Of a stretch of DNA of 64,000 nt, positions 44,470 through 54,177 are shown piece by piece. Under the pieces are notes generated by a model that did not search any database, was not told the DNA's origin, and saw nothing but the letters and a program-made list of their open reading frames with translations. Source of the stretch: Alloprevotella sp. (GTDB lineage Bacteria > Bacteroidota > Bacteroidia > Bacteroidales > Bacteroidaceae); assembly GCA_017471505.1 (NCBI GenBank), contig JAFUTC010000005.1, positions 1-64,000 on the forward strand. Direction: 5' to 3'. A program made the position numbers and the translations under genes. Numbering within the stretch: the first letter of the stretch is position 1; each line of letters opens with the position of its first letter.

Positions 44470-47094
44470 ATGATGACAGCCAACGAAATTCGCGAATCAT
44501 TCAAGACCTATTTCCAACAACACAATCACCTGGTAGTGCCGTCGGCTCCGATGGTGGTGAAAGACGACCCCACCCTGATGTTCACCAACGCAGGTATGAA
44601 CCAGTTCAAGGACATCATACTTGGCAATGCCGAGCCCAAGTGTCGCCGCCAAACCGACTCTCAGAAATGTCTGCGCGTCAGTGGCAAGCACAACGACCTC
44701 GAAGAAGTGGGCCACGACAACTATCACCACACCATGTTCGAAATGCTTGGCAACTGGAGTTTCGGAGATTATTTCAAGGAAGAGGCTATAGAACTGGCGT
44801 ACGGCTATCTGGTTGACACGTTGCACATCGACCCGAAAGACTTGTACGTGACTGTCTTCGAAGGCTCCAAGGAAGAAGGGCTGGAACGCGATGACGAGGC
44901 TGCACAGATTTGGGCCCGCCATTTCCCGGAGTCGCACATCATCAACGGCAATAAGCACGACAATTTCTGGGAAATGGGTGATACCGGTCCCTGCGGACCT
45001 TGCTCCGAAATCCATATTGACAGCCGCTCGGAAGCCGAGAAGGCCGCCGTGCCAGGCAGTGAACTGGTCAACAAAGACAATCCGCAGGTCATCGAAATCT
45101 GGAATCTCGTATTCATGCAATATAACCGCAAGGCTGACGGCAGTCTTGAGCCGCTACCCAACCGTGTAATCGACACGGGTATGGGTTTCGAGCGCCTCTG
45201 CCGCGTATTGCAGGGAAAGACAAGCAACTACGACACCGACGTATTCCAGCCCATTCTGAAGAAAATAGGCGAACTTTCGGGCACCACCTACGGCCACGAT
45301 GAAAAAACTGACGTGGCCATGCGTGTGGTAGCAGACCATCTGCGCGCCATTGCCTTCTCCATCGCCGACGGACAGTTACCCTCGAACGCAAAGGCAGGCT
45401 ACGTAATCCGCCGCATATTGCGCCGCGCCGTACGCTATGCCTACACGTTCCTCGGACAGAAGCAGGCGTTCATCCACAAACTTGTTCCGACGCTTGTGGC
45501 CGAGATGGGAGCCGCCTACCCTGAGCTGCCGAAGCAGCAGACGCTCATCACGCGCGTCATCCTTGAGGAGGAAGAGAGTTTCCTTCGCACGCTGTCAACC
45601 GGCATAAGCATGCTCGACGACCTGATGGAAGAAACGCGCCGCCAGAACAGTGACACGCTCGACGGCAAAAAGGCTTTCACGCTGTTCGATACCTATGGTT
45701 TCCCGCTCGACCTTACTCAACTCATCTGCACCGAACACGGGCTCAAGGTGGACGAGGAAGCCTTCCAGGTGGAAATGCAAAAGCAGAAAGAACGCGCTCG
45801 CAATGCCGCACAGGTCACTGCCGGCGACTGGGTTGTGCTGTCGGAGGGCGAAACGCAATTCGTGGGTTGGGACGCCACTGAGGCCGACACGCAAATACTA
45901 CGCTACCGCCGCGTCGAGCAGAAGAAGCAAACCTACTACGAGATAGTGCTTTCGGTCAGTCCGTTCTATGCCGAGATGGGCGGCCAAGTGGGCGACAAAG
46001 GTATCCTACGCAGCGCCAACGAAACCATACAGATATTCGACACGAAGCGTGAGAACAATTTGCCCATCCACCTTACTCGCAATCTGCCCGAGCAGCCCTC
46101 GGCCACGTTCCATGCAGAAGTAAACGTGCAAGCCCGTCGTGCCAGCGAGGCCAACCATACGGCCACTCACCTGCTCGACGAAGCGCTCCGCGAGGTGCTG
46201 GGCACGCACGTAGAGCAAAAGGGTTCGCTCGTGACGCCCGATTATCTGCGCTTCGACTTCTCACATTTCCAGAAGGTGACCAATGAAGAACTGCGCCAGG
46301 TAGAGCGCATCGTCAACCGCCATATTCGCGAGGACCTGCCCCTGCAGGAATTCCGCGAACTGCCTATTGACGAGGCCAAAAAGATGGGAGCTATCGCGTT
46401 GTTTGGCGAGAAATATGGCGACACCGTACGCGTGGTCCGCTTCGGAAACAGCGTGGAACTCTGTGGCGGATGCCACGCGCAGAGTACCGGCCGTATTGGC
46501 ATATTCCGCATCATTAGCGAGGCGAGCGTGGCCGCAGGCATCCGTCGCATCGAGGCTATTACGGGCATGGAAGCCGAAGAGTTGTGCTACACTCAGAGCG
46601 ACCTGCTGCGCCACTTGCGTGAGTTGTTCAACAACGCCAAAGACCTGGAGAGTGCCATCTATACGGCTCTGGAAGAAAACACCCAACTCAAAGGCCAGGT
46701 GGACGATTATATGAAACAGCGCATCGGTGAAATGCGCACGAGCCTCGTGGAAAATGCCGAGGAAATCAATGGCATCCGCGTGGTGAAGAGTATCATCCCC
46801 ACGCAACTTAAGCCCGAAGACGTCAAGGACCTTGCCTTCCAGATAAGCGGCCAACTTCCCGAAAAAATGCTTTGCGTCATCGGCTGCAGCCACGAAGGAA
46901 AACCGTCGCTCACCGTGATAATCAGCAAAGACCTCGTGGCCGAACGTCAGTTGAACGCTGGCCAGCTCGTGCGCGAGGCAGCCAAACTCATACAGGGCGG
47001 TGGTGGCGGAGCCCCCCACTTTGCCACGGCTGGAGGCAAGGACATCAATGGTCTGGAAGCCGCGGTTGATAAAGTGTTGGAACTGGCTCTCTAA
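44470..47094 (+). CDS. alaS: Alanine--tRNA ligase
   Basis: 874 residues, a full-length class II synthetase. Motif 1 and 2 regions [48 protein letters not shown]; class II motif 3 DTGMGFERL. The editing domain carries zinc ligands HTATHLL near residue 560 and [13 protein letters not shown] near residue 665; the C-Ala domain ends with the glycine-rich [16 protein letters not shown] second ATG one codon on (44473) is equally possible as start. Repeat array E follows. Confidence 0.97.
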   Translation: MMTANEIRESFKTYFQQHNHLVVPSAPMVVKDDPTLMFTNAGMNQFKDIILGNAEPKCRRQTDSQKCLRVSGKHNDLEEVGHDNYHHTMFEMLGNWSFGDYFKEEAIELAYGYLVDTLHIDPKDLYVTVFEGSKEEGLERDDEAAQIWARHFPESHIINGNKHDNFWEMGDTGPCGPCSEIHIDSRSEAEKAAVPGSELVNKDNPQVIEIWNLVFMQYNRKADGSLEPLPNRVIDTGMGFERLCRVLQGKTSNYDTDVFQPILKKIGELSGTTYGHDEKTDVAMRVVADHLRAIAFSIADGQLPSNAKAGYVIRRILRRAVRYAYTFLGQKQAFIHKLVPTLVAEMGAAYPELPKQQTLITRVILEEEESFLRTLSTGISMLDDLMEETRRQNSDTLDGKKAFTLFDTYGFPLDLTQLICTEHGLKVDEEAFQVEMQKQKERARNAAQVTAGDWVVLSEGETQFVGWDATEADTQILRYRRVEQKKQTYYEIVLSVSPFYAEMGGQVGDKGILRSANETIQIFDTKRENNLPIHLTRNLPEQPSATFHAEVNVQARRASEANHTATHLLDEALREVLGTHVEQKGSLVTPDYLRFDFSHFQKVTNEELRQVERIVNRHIREDLPLQEFRELPIDEAKKMGAIALFGEKYGDTVRVVRFGNSVELCGGCHAQSTGRIGIFRIISEASVAAGIRRIEAITGMEAEELCYTQSDLLRHLRELFNNAKDLESAIYTALEENTQLKGQVDDYMKQRIGEMRTSLVENAEEINGIRVVKSIIPTQLKPEDVKDLAFQISGQLPEKMLCVIGCSHEGKPSLTVIISKDLVAERQLNAGQLVREAAKLIQGGGGGAPHFATAGGKDINGLEAAVDKVLELAL

Positions 47095-47120
47095 GCCGTC
47101 CGCAGACTTACCCGAAAATT

Positions 47121-47225
47121 GCATTATGCCGTTGAATTATTGCATAATGCAATCTGAAAATTCAATAATGCAATTTCGAAATTGTATTATTGAATTTTTT
47201 TGTCCCATAATGCCGCAGGAGCACA
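47121..47225. repeat. 21-bp phased palindromic repeat array E (5 units)
   Basis: Units start at 47121, 47142, 47163, 47184 and 47205, exactly 21 bp apart: GCATTATGCC, GCATAATGCA, CAATAATGCA, GTATTATTGA, CCATAATGCC, mostly preceded by ATT. The second unit contains ATTGCATAATGCAAT, the complete 15-bp palindrome of the family. It lies between convergent alaS and the ABC permease, where no GC-rich hairpin is seen. Confidence 0.9.
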
Positions 47226-47247
47226 GCATAAGGCTGTTTTCGGACAG

Positions 47248-48333
47248 CTACTTGTGCTTGCTGTAACTCCTTATGGCCCAAACGGCCATCACACTGCCGC
47301 AGCCTGCCAACATAGCTATCTGGCGCGATATGTCGGCGAAGCCTCCGCCTCGGACGAACACCGTTCGGATGGCATCAATGAAATAGTGCATGGGGTTAAT
47401 GTAAGTGGTCAGGTAGGCCCAGTCAGGCATCGAGCGCGTAGGCGTAAACAGGCCGCTGAGTAGCATCAGGCACACTACAAAGAACCACATGACCAGCATG
47501 GCCTGTAGCATCGTGTCGGAATAGTTGGAAATGACCAGGCCCAACGAAGAAAAGAACAGCGCCAACAGGGCCGCGAGCAGATAGACCAGCCAGAGCGACC
47601 CCTGGCAGGTTATTCCGTAAACGGCCCACGACAGTACGAAACAAACCGACAGCACAATGAGCGCAATTATCCAATAGGGAATGAGTTTCGATAGGATAAA
47701 CGCCCACTTGCTCACGGGCGTCACGTTGATTTGCTCAATGGTTCCGCGTTCTTTCTCGCCCACTATGTTCAGCGCAGGGAGAAATCCGCAGAGCATCATA
47801 ACCAGTATGCCCATCAGCGCAGGAATCATATATACCTTATAGTCCTGATGCTTGTTGTAGAGGTTGAGCGTCGCCACCTTTGCCTGCAACGCACTCATCG
47901 AAGGCTCCACCTGCGCCGTCACAATCTGCGACAGGTAGGAAGCGCCTATTGACCCTTTCGTGCCATTGACCGAGTTGGCCGCCACAAGCACCTGCGGCTT
48001 TTTCCCCATAGCCAGGTCGCGGCCGTAACGGGGCGGTATGACCAGCACCACGTCCACGCCACGCGTCTCAATATGCTTCAGCGCCGTCGCATACGACTCG
48101 CTCTGCCCCGCAAAGACAAAGTAGCGGCTTGCCTCGATGCGGTGGACGATTTGCTGCGACTGCGTGCTGCGGTCATTATCGACCACCTCCACCACAATGT
48201 TCTTCACCTCCATATTCATGACCCACGGCATGACACACATAATCATGATGGGGAACAGCAATATGATTTTCGGCATGAAACTATTACGCCGAATCTGCAG
48301 GAACTCTTTTTGTATCAGAAACGAGAGGGTCAT
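47248..48333 (-). CDS. ABC-2 type permease (efflux operon, second)
   Basis: 361 residues. One N-terminal helix (KIILLFPIMIMCVMPW), a periplasmic domain of about 130 residues, then five helices with the family's EKERGTIEQINVTPVSKWAFILSKLIPYW and SGLFTPTRSMPDWAYLTTYINPMHYFIDAIR. YhhJ/YbhR-like permease that pairs with the preceding one. Overlaps it by 4 bases. Last gene of the five-gene export operon. Confidence 0.92.
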   Translation of the reverse strand: MTLSFLIQKEFLQIRRNSFMPKIILLFPIMIMCVMPWVMNMEVKNIVVEVVDNDRSTQSQQIVHRIEASRYFVFAGQSESYATALKHIETRGVDVVLVIPPRYGRDLAMGKKPQVLVAANSVNGTKGSIGASYLSQIVTAQVEPSMSALQAKVATLNLYNKHQDYKVYMIPALMGILVMMLCGFLPALNIVGEKERGTIEQINVTPVSKWAFILSKLIPYWIIALIVLSVCFVLSWAVYGITCQGSLWLVYLLAALLALFFSSLGLVISNYSDTMLQAMLVMWFFVVCLMLLSGLFTPTRSMPDWAYLTTYINPMHYFIDAIRTVFVRGGGFADISRQIAMLAGCGSVMAVWAIRSYSKHK

Positions 48334-49391
48334 ACGGACAGACGACGGTTAAACTTTTTCAGAGCAACGAACAGCAACACGGCAGTCATGGCCGCCAGCA
48401 CCGCTACTTCCTGGCGCACTTCGGCCACACCCACGCCCATAATCATTAGTTTGCGCATGGCCTGAATGTAATAGCGAGGCGGAACGACAGCCGCCACATA
48501 TTGAAGCACACGTGGCATCGACTCCACCGGAAACAACATGCCCGACAGCATCACCGTAGGCAAAAGCAACACCATGGCCGACACGAGAAGCGCCACAAAC
48601 TGAGTCTGGGCGAAATTGCTTATGAGCATCCCCAGCGAAAGTGCCAAGAGAATGTATAGCAGCGAAATGGCTACAATCCAGAACAGCGAACCGGCCAACG
48701 GCACATGGAGCACCGTGGCCGCAATAGTGAGGATGGAGGCCAGTATGGTCAGCGCCAGCACCATGTAGGGCACCACCTTCGCCACGATAATCATCAGCGG
48801 CCGCACAGGCGACACGAGCAGCACCTCCATAGTGCCCTGCTCCTTTTCGCGTACAATCGACACCGACGTCATCATCGCACAAATCAGTAGGAGCAGCATG
48901 CCCATGATGGCGGGTACGAAATTGTAGGAAGAGCGCATCTGCGGATTGTAGAGCATCTTGGTGTTGACCGACGGCGCCGATGTATTGAGCAATACGCCCG
49001 TGGCATAGTTGGTCCACTGCTGTGCCATGTTCGGGTCAGAGCCATCTACCAGAAACTGTAAGCCGCTTTTCTGCGAGGCGAAGCGCGGTCCGAACACGAT
49101 AGCCATATCGGCCCGCTGGCTGCGCAAGGCCTGCTCGGCAGCCGCACTGCTCTCCACAATGCCCACCATATCGAAATACTCGGAAACAGCCAGCCGGTCG
49201 ACGGCCTGACGCGTCTGGTGGTCCATCGAACTGCTCACCACCACTACGCGCACATTCTTCACGTCGTTCGTAATGGCAAAGCCGAAGATAACCATAAGCA
49301 CCACTGGCATCACAAAGAGTATCAGCATCGTGCGCTTATCGCGCACAATGTGAAGCGTTTCTTTCCGCACAAAACTGAAGAATCTTTTCAT
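48330..49391 (-). CDS. ABC-2 type permease (efflux operon, first)
   Basis: 353 residues, same architecture: N-terminal helix MLILFVMPVVLMVIFGFAI, periplasmic domain, then five helices with REKEQGTMEVLLVSPVRP and SGMLFPVESMPRVLQYVAAVVPPRYYIQAMR. YbhS-like. Follows the ATPase by 8 bases and overlaps the next permease by 4. Confidence 0.92.
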   Translation of the reverse strand: MKRFFSFVRKETLHIVRDKRTMLILFVMPVVLMVIFGFAITNDVKNVRVVVVSSSMDHQTRQAVDRLAVSEYFDMVGIVESSAAAEQALRSQRADMAIVFGPRFASQKSGLQFLVDGSDPNMAQQWTNYATGVLLNTSAPSVNTKMLYNPQMRSSYNFVPAIMGMLLLLICAMMTSVSIVREKEQGTMEVLLVSPVRPLMIIVAKVVPYMVLALTILASILTIAATVLHVPLAGSLFWIVAISLLYILLALSLGMLISNFAQTQFVALLVSAMVLLLPTVMLSGMLFPVESMPRVLQYVAAVVPPRYYIQAMRKLMIMGVGVAEVRQEVAVLAAMTAVLLFVALKKFNRRLSV

Positions 49392-49399
49392 CGCCGTGC

Positions 49400-50875
49400 C
49401 TATTCTGCCGACCGCCGTGCCTGTCGCGCCAACAGCGTGAACACATGGTCCAAGTCGGGTTGATTATACTTTTGCGTGAGTTCCGACAGAGTGCCTATTG
49501 CCTCAATCTTTCCATCGACCATAATGCTTATGCGGTCGCAATATTCAGCCTCGTCCATGTAGTGCGTCGTAACGAAAACGGTAATTCCACTATCGGCAGC
49601 GTCATAGATGAGTTGCCAAAACTGTCGTCGCGTAGCCGGGTCGACGCCTCCCGTAGGCTCGTCGAGGAACACGATATCGGGATGATGGAAAATGCTTACG
49701 ACAAACGCCAGTTTCTGCTTCCATCCCAACGGAAGCGACCCCACAATGTCGTCCTTGTGCGCTGCAAATTCCAGGCGCTCCAGCACCTCGTGCGTCTTTT
49801 CACGAATCTGTCGGCGGCTCATACCATAGATGCCGGCGAAGAGCCTTATGTTTTCGGACACGGTCAGGTCGTCGTACAGCGAGAATCTTTGGCTCATGTA
49901 CCCGATGTGGCTCTTGATTTTCTCGTAGTCGGTGCCCAGGTCAAATCCGGCTACCTGACCGGTTCCCGCCGTAGGCTTGCTCAACCCCGCCAATATGCGC
50001 ATGGCCGTTGTCTTACCCGCACCATTTGATCCGAGAAACCCGAAGATTTCTCCGCGCTTCACCTGGAAAGATATGCCATCGACGGCGTGAAACGAACCAA
50101 AGGCTTTCACCAGATTTTGCACTTCTATGGCCACCTCCGACGGCCGTAGCGATTCGGGCGTTCCTTCCTTCGATTCGTGCAACAGGCCTGACGGACGGAA
50201 AATGTGGGAGAACTCGGCCAGCACCTTGTCAGGTGTCCCAATGCTACGCACGCTCCCCTCTTGCAGAAAGGCAATGCGGTCGCACTGGCTTATCTCGTCG
50301 AGATAGGGCGTTGACACCACAATAGTCATGCCCTTGGCCTTGAGCGACTGCAGTATTTCCCAGAATTCCTTGCGCGATACAGGGTCCACGCCAGTAGTGG
50401 GCTCGTCGAGAAACAATATGCTCGGGTCGTGAATCAGCGCACACGACAGTGCCAACTTCTGTTTCATGCCACCCGACAAAGCACCCACGCGCCGGTTGCT
50501 GAAGCGTTCTATCTGCGAATAGATGGCCTCGACACTCGCACGTCTGGCCTCCAGCGACGTGCCATAGAGCGTAGCGAAGAAGCGGATGTTCTCTTCGACC
50601 GAAAGGTCTTGATAGAGTGAGAACCGGCCAGGCATGTAGCCCACAATCCTTCGGATGTCGTTCAGTTGGCCTACGACGTCGAACCCCTCGACCGTGGCAC
50701 AACCCGAATCGAGCAGCAAAAGCGTGCAGAGGATGCGGAAAAGCGTCGATTTGCCTGCCCCGTCGGGACCGATTAGGCCGAAAATCTCGCCTTTCTCTAT
50801 GTACAGACTCACCTGCCTAAGTGCCTGTACCGGCCCGTAAGTCTTGCTGACGTCTTTCACTATGACGGCATCCAT
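49400..50875 (-). CDS. Tandem ABC ATPase (YbhF-like)
   Basis: About 491 residues from ATG 50875 (MDAVIVKDVSKTYG), overlapping the hlyD stop as TGATG. Two nucleotide-binding domains in one chain. The first has Walker A GPDGAGKST, signature LSGGMKQKLALSCALIH and Walker B ILFLDEPTTGVDP. The second, from about residue 245, has GSNGAGKTT and IVFLDEPTGGVDP, but its signature reads LPLGWKQKLA, a departure from LSGGQ also known in YbhF-type proteins. Drives export through the two ABC-2 permeases. Confidence 0.93.
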   Translation of the reverse strand: MDAVIVKDVSKTYGPVQALRQVSLYIEKGEIFGLIGPDGAGKSTLFRILCTLLLLDSGCATVEGFDVVGQLNDIRRIVGYMPGRFSLYQDLSVEENIRFFATLYGTSLEARRASVEAIYSQIERFSNRRVGALSGGMKQKLALSCALIHDPSILFLDEPTTGVDPVSRKEFWEILQSLKAKGMTIVVSTPYLDEISQCDRIAFLQEGSVRSIGTPDKVLAEFSHIFRPSGLLHESKEGTPESLRPSEVAIEVQNLVKAFGSFHAVDGISFQVKRGEIFGFLGSNGAGKTTAMRILAGLSKPTAGTGQVAGFDLGTDYEKIKSHIGYMSQRFSLYDDLTVSENIRLFAGIYGMSRRQIREKTHEVLERLEFAAHKDDIVGSLPLGWKQKLAFVVSIFHHPDIVFLDEPTGGVDPATRRQFWQLIYDAADSGITVFVTTHYMDEAEYCDRISIMVDGKIEAIGTLSELTQKYNQPDLDHVFTLLARQARRSAE

Positions 50876-51768
50876 CACCACTTCACTTCTCCGTACATTC
50901 CTATTTTGACGAACCCATCGTTCTCGACCGAAATTTTCACGGCATAGACCAAGTCGGCCCGCTCATCGTCGGTCAAAATGGTTTTAGGCGTAAACTCCGA
51001 CTTACTCGAAATCCATGCCACCTTGCCCTTATAGGCTTGGCGCTGGCCACTACCATAGTCGGCAAAGACCTCGACTTCCTGCCCGACCTTCACTTGCTGC
51101 AACTGGGCCGAAGTGACATAGGCACGCAGGAACATATGGTCGGTGTCGGCCATTTTGAACAGCGCCTTTCCCATAGCCACATATTCGCCCTGCTCTACAT
51201 ACTTTTCAATCACTACTCCATCCGTCGGCACCATCACACGGCACTTCTTCAGTTGGTCATAAAGTTGCCGCATCTGGACATCGGTGGTCTGAATCTGCTT
51301 GTTAAGCGACTCGGTCGATTGGCGAAGGGTGGACGTCTGCGCCTCAAGTTGTTTCTGCAGCACGCGTACTTGGTTGTTCGCATCGTCGAGGCTTTTGCTT
51401 GGTGCCGCACCGTCTTTCACCAGTTCCGAATAGCGCTGTTGCTCCAGACGTGCCTTCGCCAGTTGCTCGCGAGTGGCGGCTATCTGAGCCTGCGTATCGG
51501 GGCGCTGACTGGCATACACTTCCTTGGTGGAAGCCAGTTGCTGCAACTTGAGCCAAACCTGCGCGGTGTCGACAAGTCCCACTTGCTGGCCGGCAGCATA
51601 GCGTTCGCCTTCCGTCACTTGGAGCGACAGCAGCGCCCCATTCTGCTCGGCATAGACTGTAGTCTCGGTGGCCTCGAAAGTGCCTGTGGCGTCGTAGGCC
51701 TTCTCAGTCTTACGGCATCCTGCCACAAGTAGCAGGGCACACACTACAAAGATTGCTTTTCGTATCAT
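50875..51768 (-). CDS. HlyD-family periplasmic adaptor lipoprotein
   Basis: 297 residues. Lipobox VAGC near residue 18. A membrane-fusion protein with lipoyl half (TVYAEQNGALLSLQVTEGERYAAG), a helical hairpin of about 100 residues and a beta-barrel (RAYVTSAQLQQVKVGQEVEVF). Links the inner-membrane ABC pump to the TolC-type channel. YbhG-like. 11 bases after tolC. Confidence 0.92.
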   Translation of the reverse strand: MIRKAIFVVCALLLVAGCRKTEKAYDATGTFEATETTVYAEQNGALLSLQVTEGERYAAGQQVGLVDTAQVWLKLQQLASTKEVYASQRPDTQAQIAATREQLAKARLEQQRYSELVKDGAAPSKSLDDANNQVRVLQKQLEAQTSTLRQSTESLNKQIQTTDVQMRQLYDQLKKCRVMVPTDGVVIEKYVEQGEYVAMGKALFKMADTDHMFLRAYVTSAQLQQVKVGQEVEVFADYGSGQRQAYKGKVAWISSKSEFTPKTILTDDERADLVYAVKISVENDGFVKIGMYGEVKW

Positions 51769-51779
51769 TGTGGTCTCGG

Positions 51780-53042
51780 TTAGTTATTGAGTGTATATCG
51801 TAAGTCGTATAGTTCCTTCAGCATCTCAATCCTATGAATCGAGCGGTTCAGACTGGCGGAGTTCTCGTTGTAAATATCGCGCACGAAATCATGTATGTCG
51901 ATGATTCCGTGGGCAAGTTTCGAAGCAGCCGCCTTGCGTATGGAACCGCGAAGACGCACTATCTCGTCGTCGTCGGCCAGCATGCGCTGATAGCGGTCCA
52001 CATTGGCACGGCCCTGTGCCTGCTCGATGCGGTTGTCGAACTCGAACATATCGCGCCGGTTCATAGTCAGGTCGCGCTGCAGGTCAATCTTCGAACGGTC
52101 GTTCTTGCGTGTATAGAACGCACCGATATTCCAGGTCAGGCGCAGGCCGATGGTCCCGTTCAGACTCATACGATGCTGCACCATGTCCTTAAACATATTG
52201 TAGCCTGGATAGCCGTAATAGCCCGACGCGAACAGGTTGAGGCGCGGCAGCAGGTTGGCATGCAGCAGTTTCTCCTGCGCGTCGAGCAGTTTGAGTTGCT
52301 CATCGTACAATTTCAGTTCCGGCCGCCGGCTTTCAATAGTAGTTTCAATCGGCGCAGGTTCGACAAGAGTGTCCACGCTTATGCCACAGAGCAGTTGCAG
52401 CACCGATTTCCACATAGAACGTTGGCTTGTCAGTTCGTCGGCCACTTGCTTGGCGGCAAGATGCTCTGCCACGATGGTATGGAAGTCACTTTCCGAGGCA
52501 GTGCCGTGTCGGAACATCTTGCCCAAGGTTTCTTCGTTGACACGCAACACTTCCTGCAACTCGCGGTTCAGACTTATCTTTTCATCCAATAGTAGCAGGC
52601 CGAAATACAACTCGTTGACACGCTTGCGCAAACCATAGATGCCCACGTCGATTTGTGCTTTATCGACGTGGCCCTGTTGCATCGCCACCTCGCGCTGCTG
52701 TTTGATGGCGCTTCCATCATACAAGGTCTGACTTACGTCTATGCCAATCCGATATTGGTCTTTCTTCAGCCCGCGTATGTCAAGCCCCATCTGGTTGAGC
52801 ATAGTCCGCATCTCGTCGGGCCAAGACACTACGTCGCTCTGCACACTGGCCTGAGCCGACACGCTTATCTGCGGTAGCCAGCCCTTTTGGATGTTCGACA
52901 ACGTGAACTGGGTTGTTTTCTCTACCAGGCTGTATTGGCGTACCAGCGGGTAGTTGCGTGCCGCCGCCTCTTGACATTCCTCCAGCGTCTGGCTCATCGC
53001 CACCGCCGGCATAAACATGAGAGCAAAGAGTATGGGTTTCAT
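51780..53042 (-). CDS. TolC-like outer-membrane efflux protein
   Basis: 420 residues from ATG 53042 (MKPILFALMFMPAVAMSQ, signal peptide); the frame is open further upstream to 53171 but without conservation. Two outer membrane efflux protein repeats with long coiled helices (QTLEECQEAAARNYPLVRQYSLVE, KRVNELYFGLLLLDEK, LLPRLNLFASGYYGYPG). First gene of the export operon, divergent from an AraC gene 166 bases away; near the start CAAATTTG at about 53070 is only a partial -7 match. Confidence 0.88.
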   Translation of the reverse strand: MKPILFALMFMPAVAMSQTLEECQEAAARNYPLVRQYSLVEKTTQFTLSNIQKGWLPQISVSAQASVQSDVVSWPDEMRTMLNQMGLDIRGLKKDQYRIGIDVSQTLYDGSAIKQQREVAMQQGHVDKAQIDVGIYGLRKRVNELYFGLLLLDEKISLNRELQEVLRVNEETLGKMFRHGTASESDFHTIVAEHLAAKQVADELTSQRSMWKSVLQLLCGISVDTLVEPAPIETTIESRRPELKLYDEQLKLLDAQEKLLHANLLPRLNLFASGYYGYPGYNMFKDMVQHRMSLNGTIGLRLTWNIGAFYTRKNDRSKIDLQRDLTMNRRDMFEFDNRIEQAQGRANVDRYQRMLADDDEIVRLRGSIRKAAASKLAHGIIDIHDFVRDIYNENSASLNRSIHRIEMLKELYDLRYTLNN

Positions 53043-53178
53043 TGTCTGCACAATATTCTGATTTCTAATTGCAAATTTGTAATGGATTCGCCGGATTATC
53101 CTTATCAAAAAATCCTTTGTTATGTTCGTTTTGTACACAAAACTACCATTTCTGCTACCTAATACGCCCAATCTGTGT

Positions 53179-53186
53179 TATATTTG
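53179..53186 (+). promoter_or_regulatory. -7 box of the AraC-family regulator
   Basis: TATATTTG, an exact TAnnTTTG, 23 bases before ATG 53209. No good -33 element, which is typical of promoters needing an activator or of weak autoregulated ones. Confidence 0.55.
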
Positions 53187-53208
53187 AACCGAAACCCACA
53201 ATTATGCC

Positions 53209-54099
53209 ATGCGAAAAAACGTCAAGACGTTCGACCTCTCCATGCTTCAGGAGATTGTGACCCATACGGAAGTTTCCACCGACGAGGTGGTTTACAATCC
53301 ACACTTCGCGCTGGTCAATCACAGCAATACGCGTATGTTTCGGTATGTGGCGGGCAAGGGCGAGCCTCTTAGCATCAACGACTACCGGCTCGGACTAATC
53401 GTCAGCGGCGAGGCACATGCCAGCATCAATCTCATTGAGCGGCACATCAAGAAAGGCAGCATTGTCTTCTTTGCCCCCGGAAGCATCGTGCACCCCCATC
53501 GTTTCAGCGACGACCTCTGCATCCGCGGATTCGCACTGTTCGACGAGTTACCCTTTTCGAACCACCTGCTACCCGAAATCTGCCGCGGAATGGTGCGCGA
53601 CTTCCAAATGTCGGTAGATGCGACTACGTTCGGACTCCTCGGCAATATGCTGGACGTGCTTTGGAAACTGGCACATGCCGACCCCTTTGCTCCGACGGTG
53701 TTCAACAGTATGGTGGCCACCTATTTCAACTTGTTCAACCACCTTTACCTAAAGCGCCAGGAACAGACCCCGGCACCTTCGCATCAGACCGATATTTTCA
53801 ATCGTTTCATCCAACTGGTAAACAGTGAATACCGCCGTCAACATAACTTGTCGTACTATGCCGGACGCCTGTTTCTCACGCAGCGTTATCTGGGCAATAT
53901 CGTAAAGCGCGTGAGCGGTACTACGGCCAAGGCATGGATTGACCGTGCATTGCTGACAGAGGCAAAAATCATGCTGCGCCATACGGACATGCCCGTGGGG
54001 GACATTGCCGACGCGTTGCACTTCTCTAATCCGGCGTTTTTCTGCAAGTATTTCCGTCGGCTGAATGGATGTTCGCCACTCGACTACCGCAATGGATGA
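53209..54099 (+). CDS. AraC-family transcriptional regulator
   Basis: 296 residues. N-terminal cupin-like half (SINLIERHIKKGSIVFFAPGSIVHPH), then two helix-turn-helix motifs in residues about 195-292: LSYYAGRLFLTQRYLGNIVKRVSG and MPVGDIADALHFSNPAFFCKYFRRLNGCSPLDYR, the diagnostic AraC C-terminus. It is divergent from the tolC-hlyD-ABC operon and probably controls it, perhaps in response to the exported compound; this is inference from position. A bidirectional terminator follows. Confidence 0.92.
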   Translation: MRKNVKTFDLSMLQEIVTHTEVSTDEVVYNPHFALVNHSNTRMFRYVAGKGEPLSINDYRLGLIVSGEAHASINLIERHIKKGSIVFFAPGSIVHPHRFSDDLCIRGFALFDELPFSNHLLPEICRGMVRDFQMSVDATTFGLLGNMLDVLWKLAHADPFAPTVFNSMVATYFNLFNHLYLKRQEQTPAPSHQTDIFNRFIQLVNSEYRRQHNLSYYAGRLFLTQRYLGNIVKRVSGTTAKAWIDRALLTEAKIMLRHTDMPVGDIADALHFSNPAFFCKYFRRLNGCSPLDYRNG

Positions 54100-54120
54100 C
54101 GGGCAGACCCGCCCATAAAG

Positions 54121-54161
54121 AAAAAACACCGTGTCCTCTGCGTAGAACACGGTGCTTTTTG
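54121..54161. terminator. Bidirectional terminator between araC and pncB
   Basis: AAAAAACACCGTGT and ACACGGTGCTTTTT form a near-perfect 13-bp stem around an 11-12 base loop, with A and T tails on either side. It ends both the plus-strand AraC gene and the minus-strand pncB gene (54178). Confidence 0.92.
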
Positions 54162-54177
54162 TTGGACGGACCATGAA

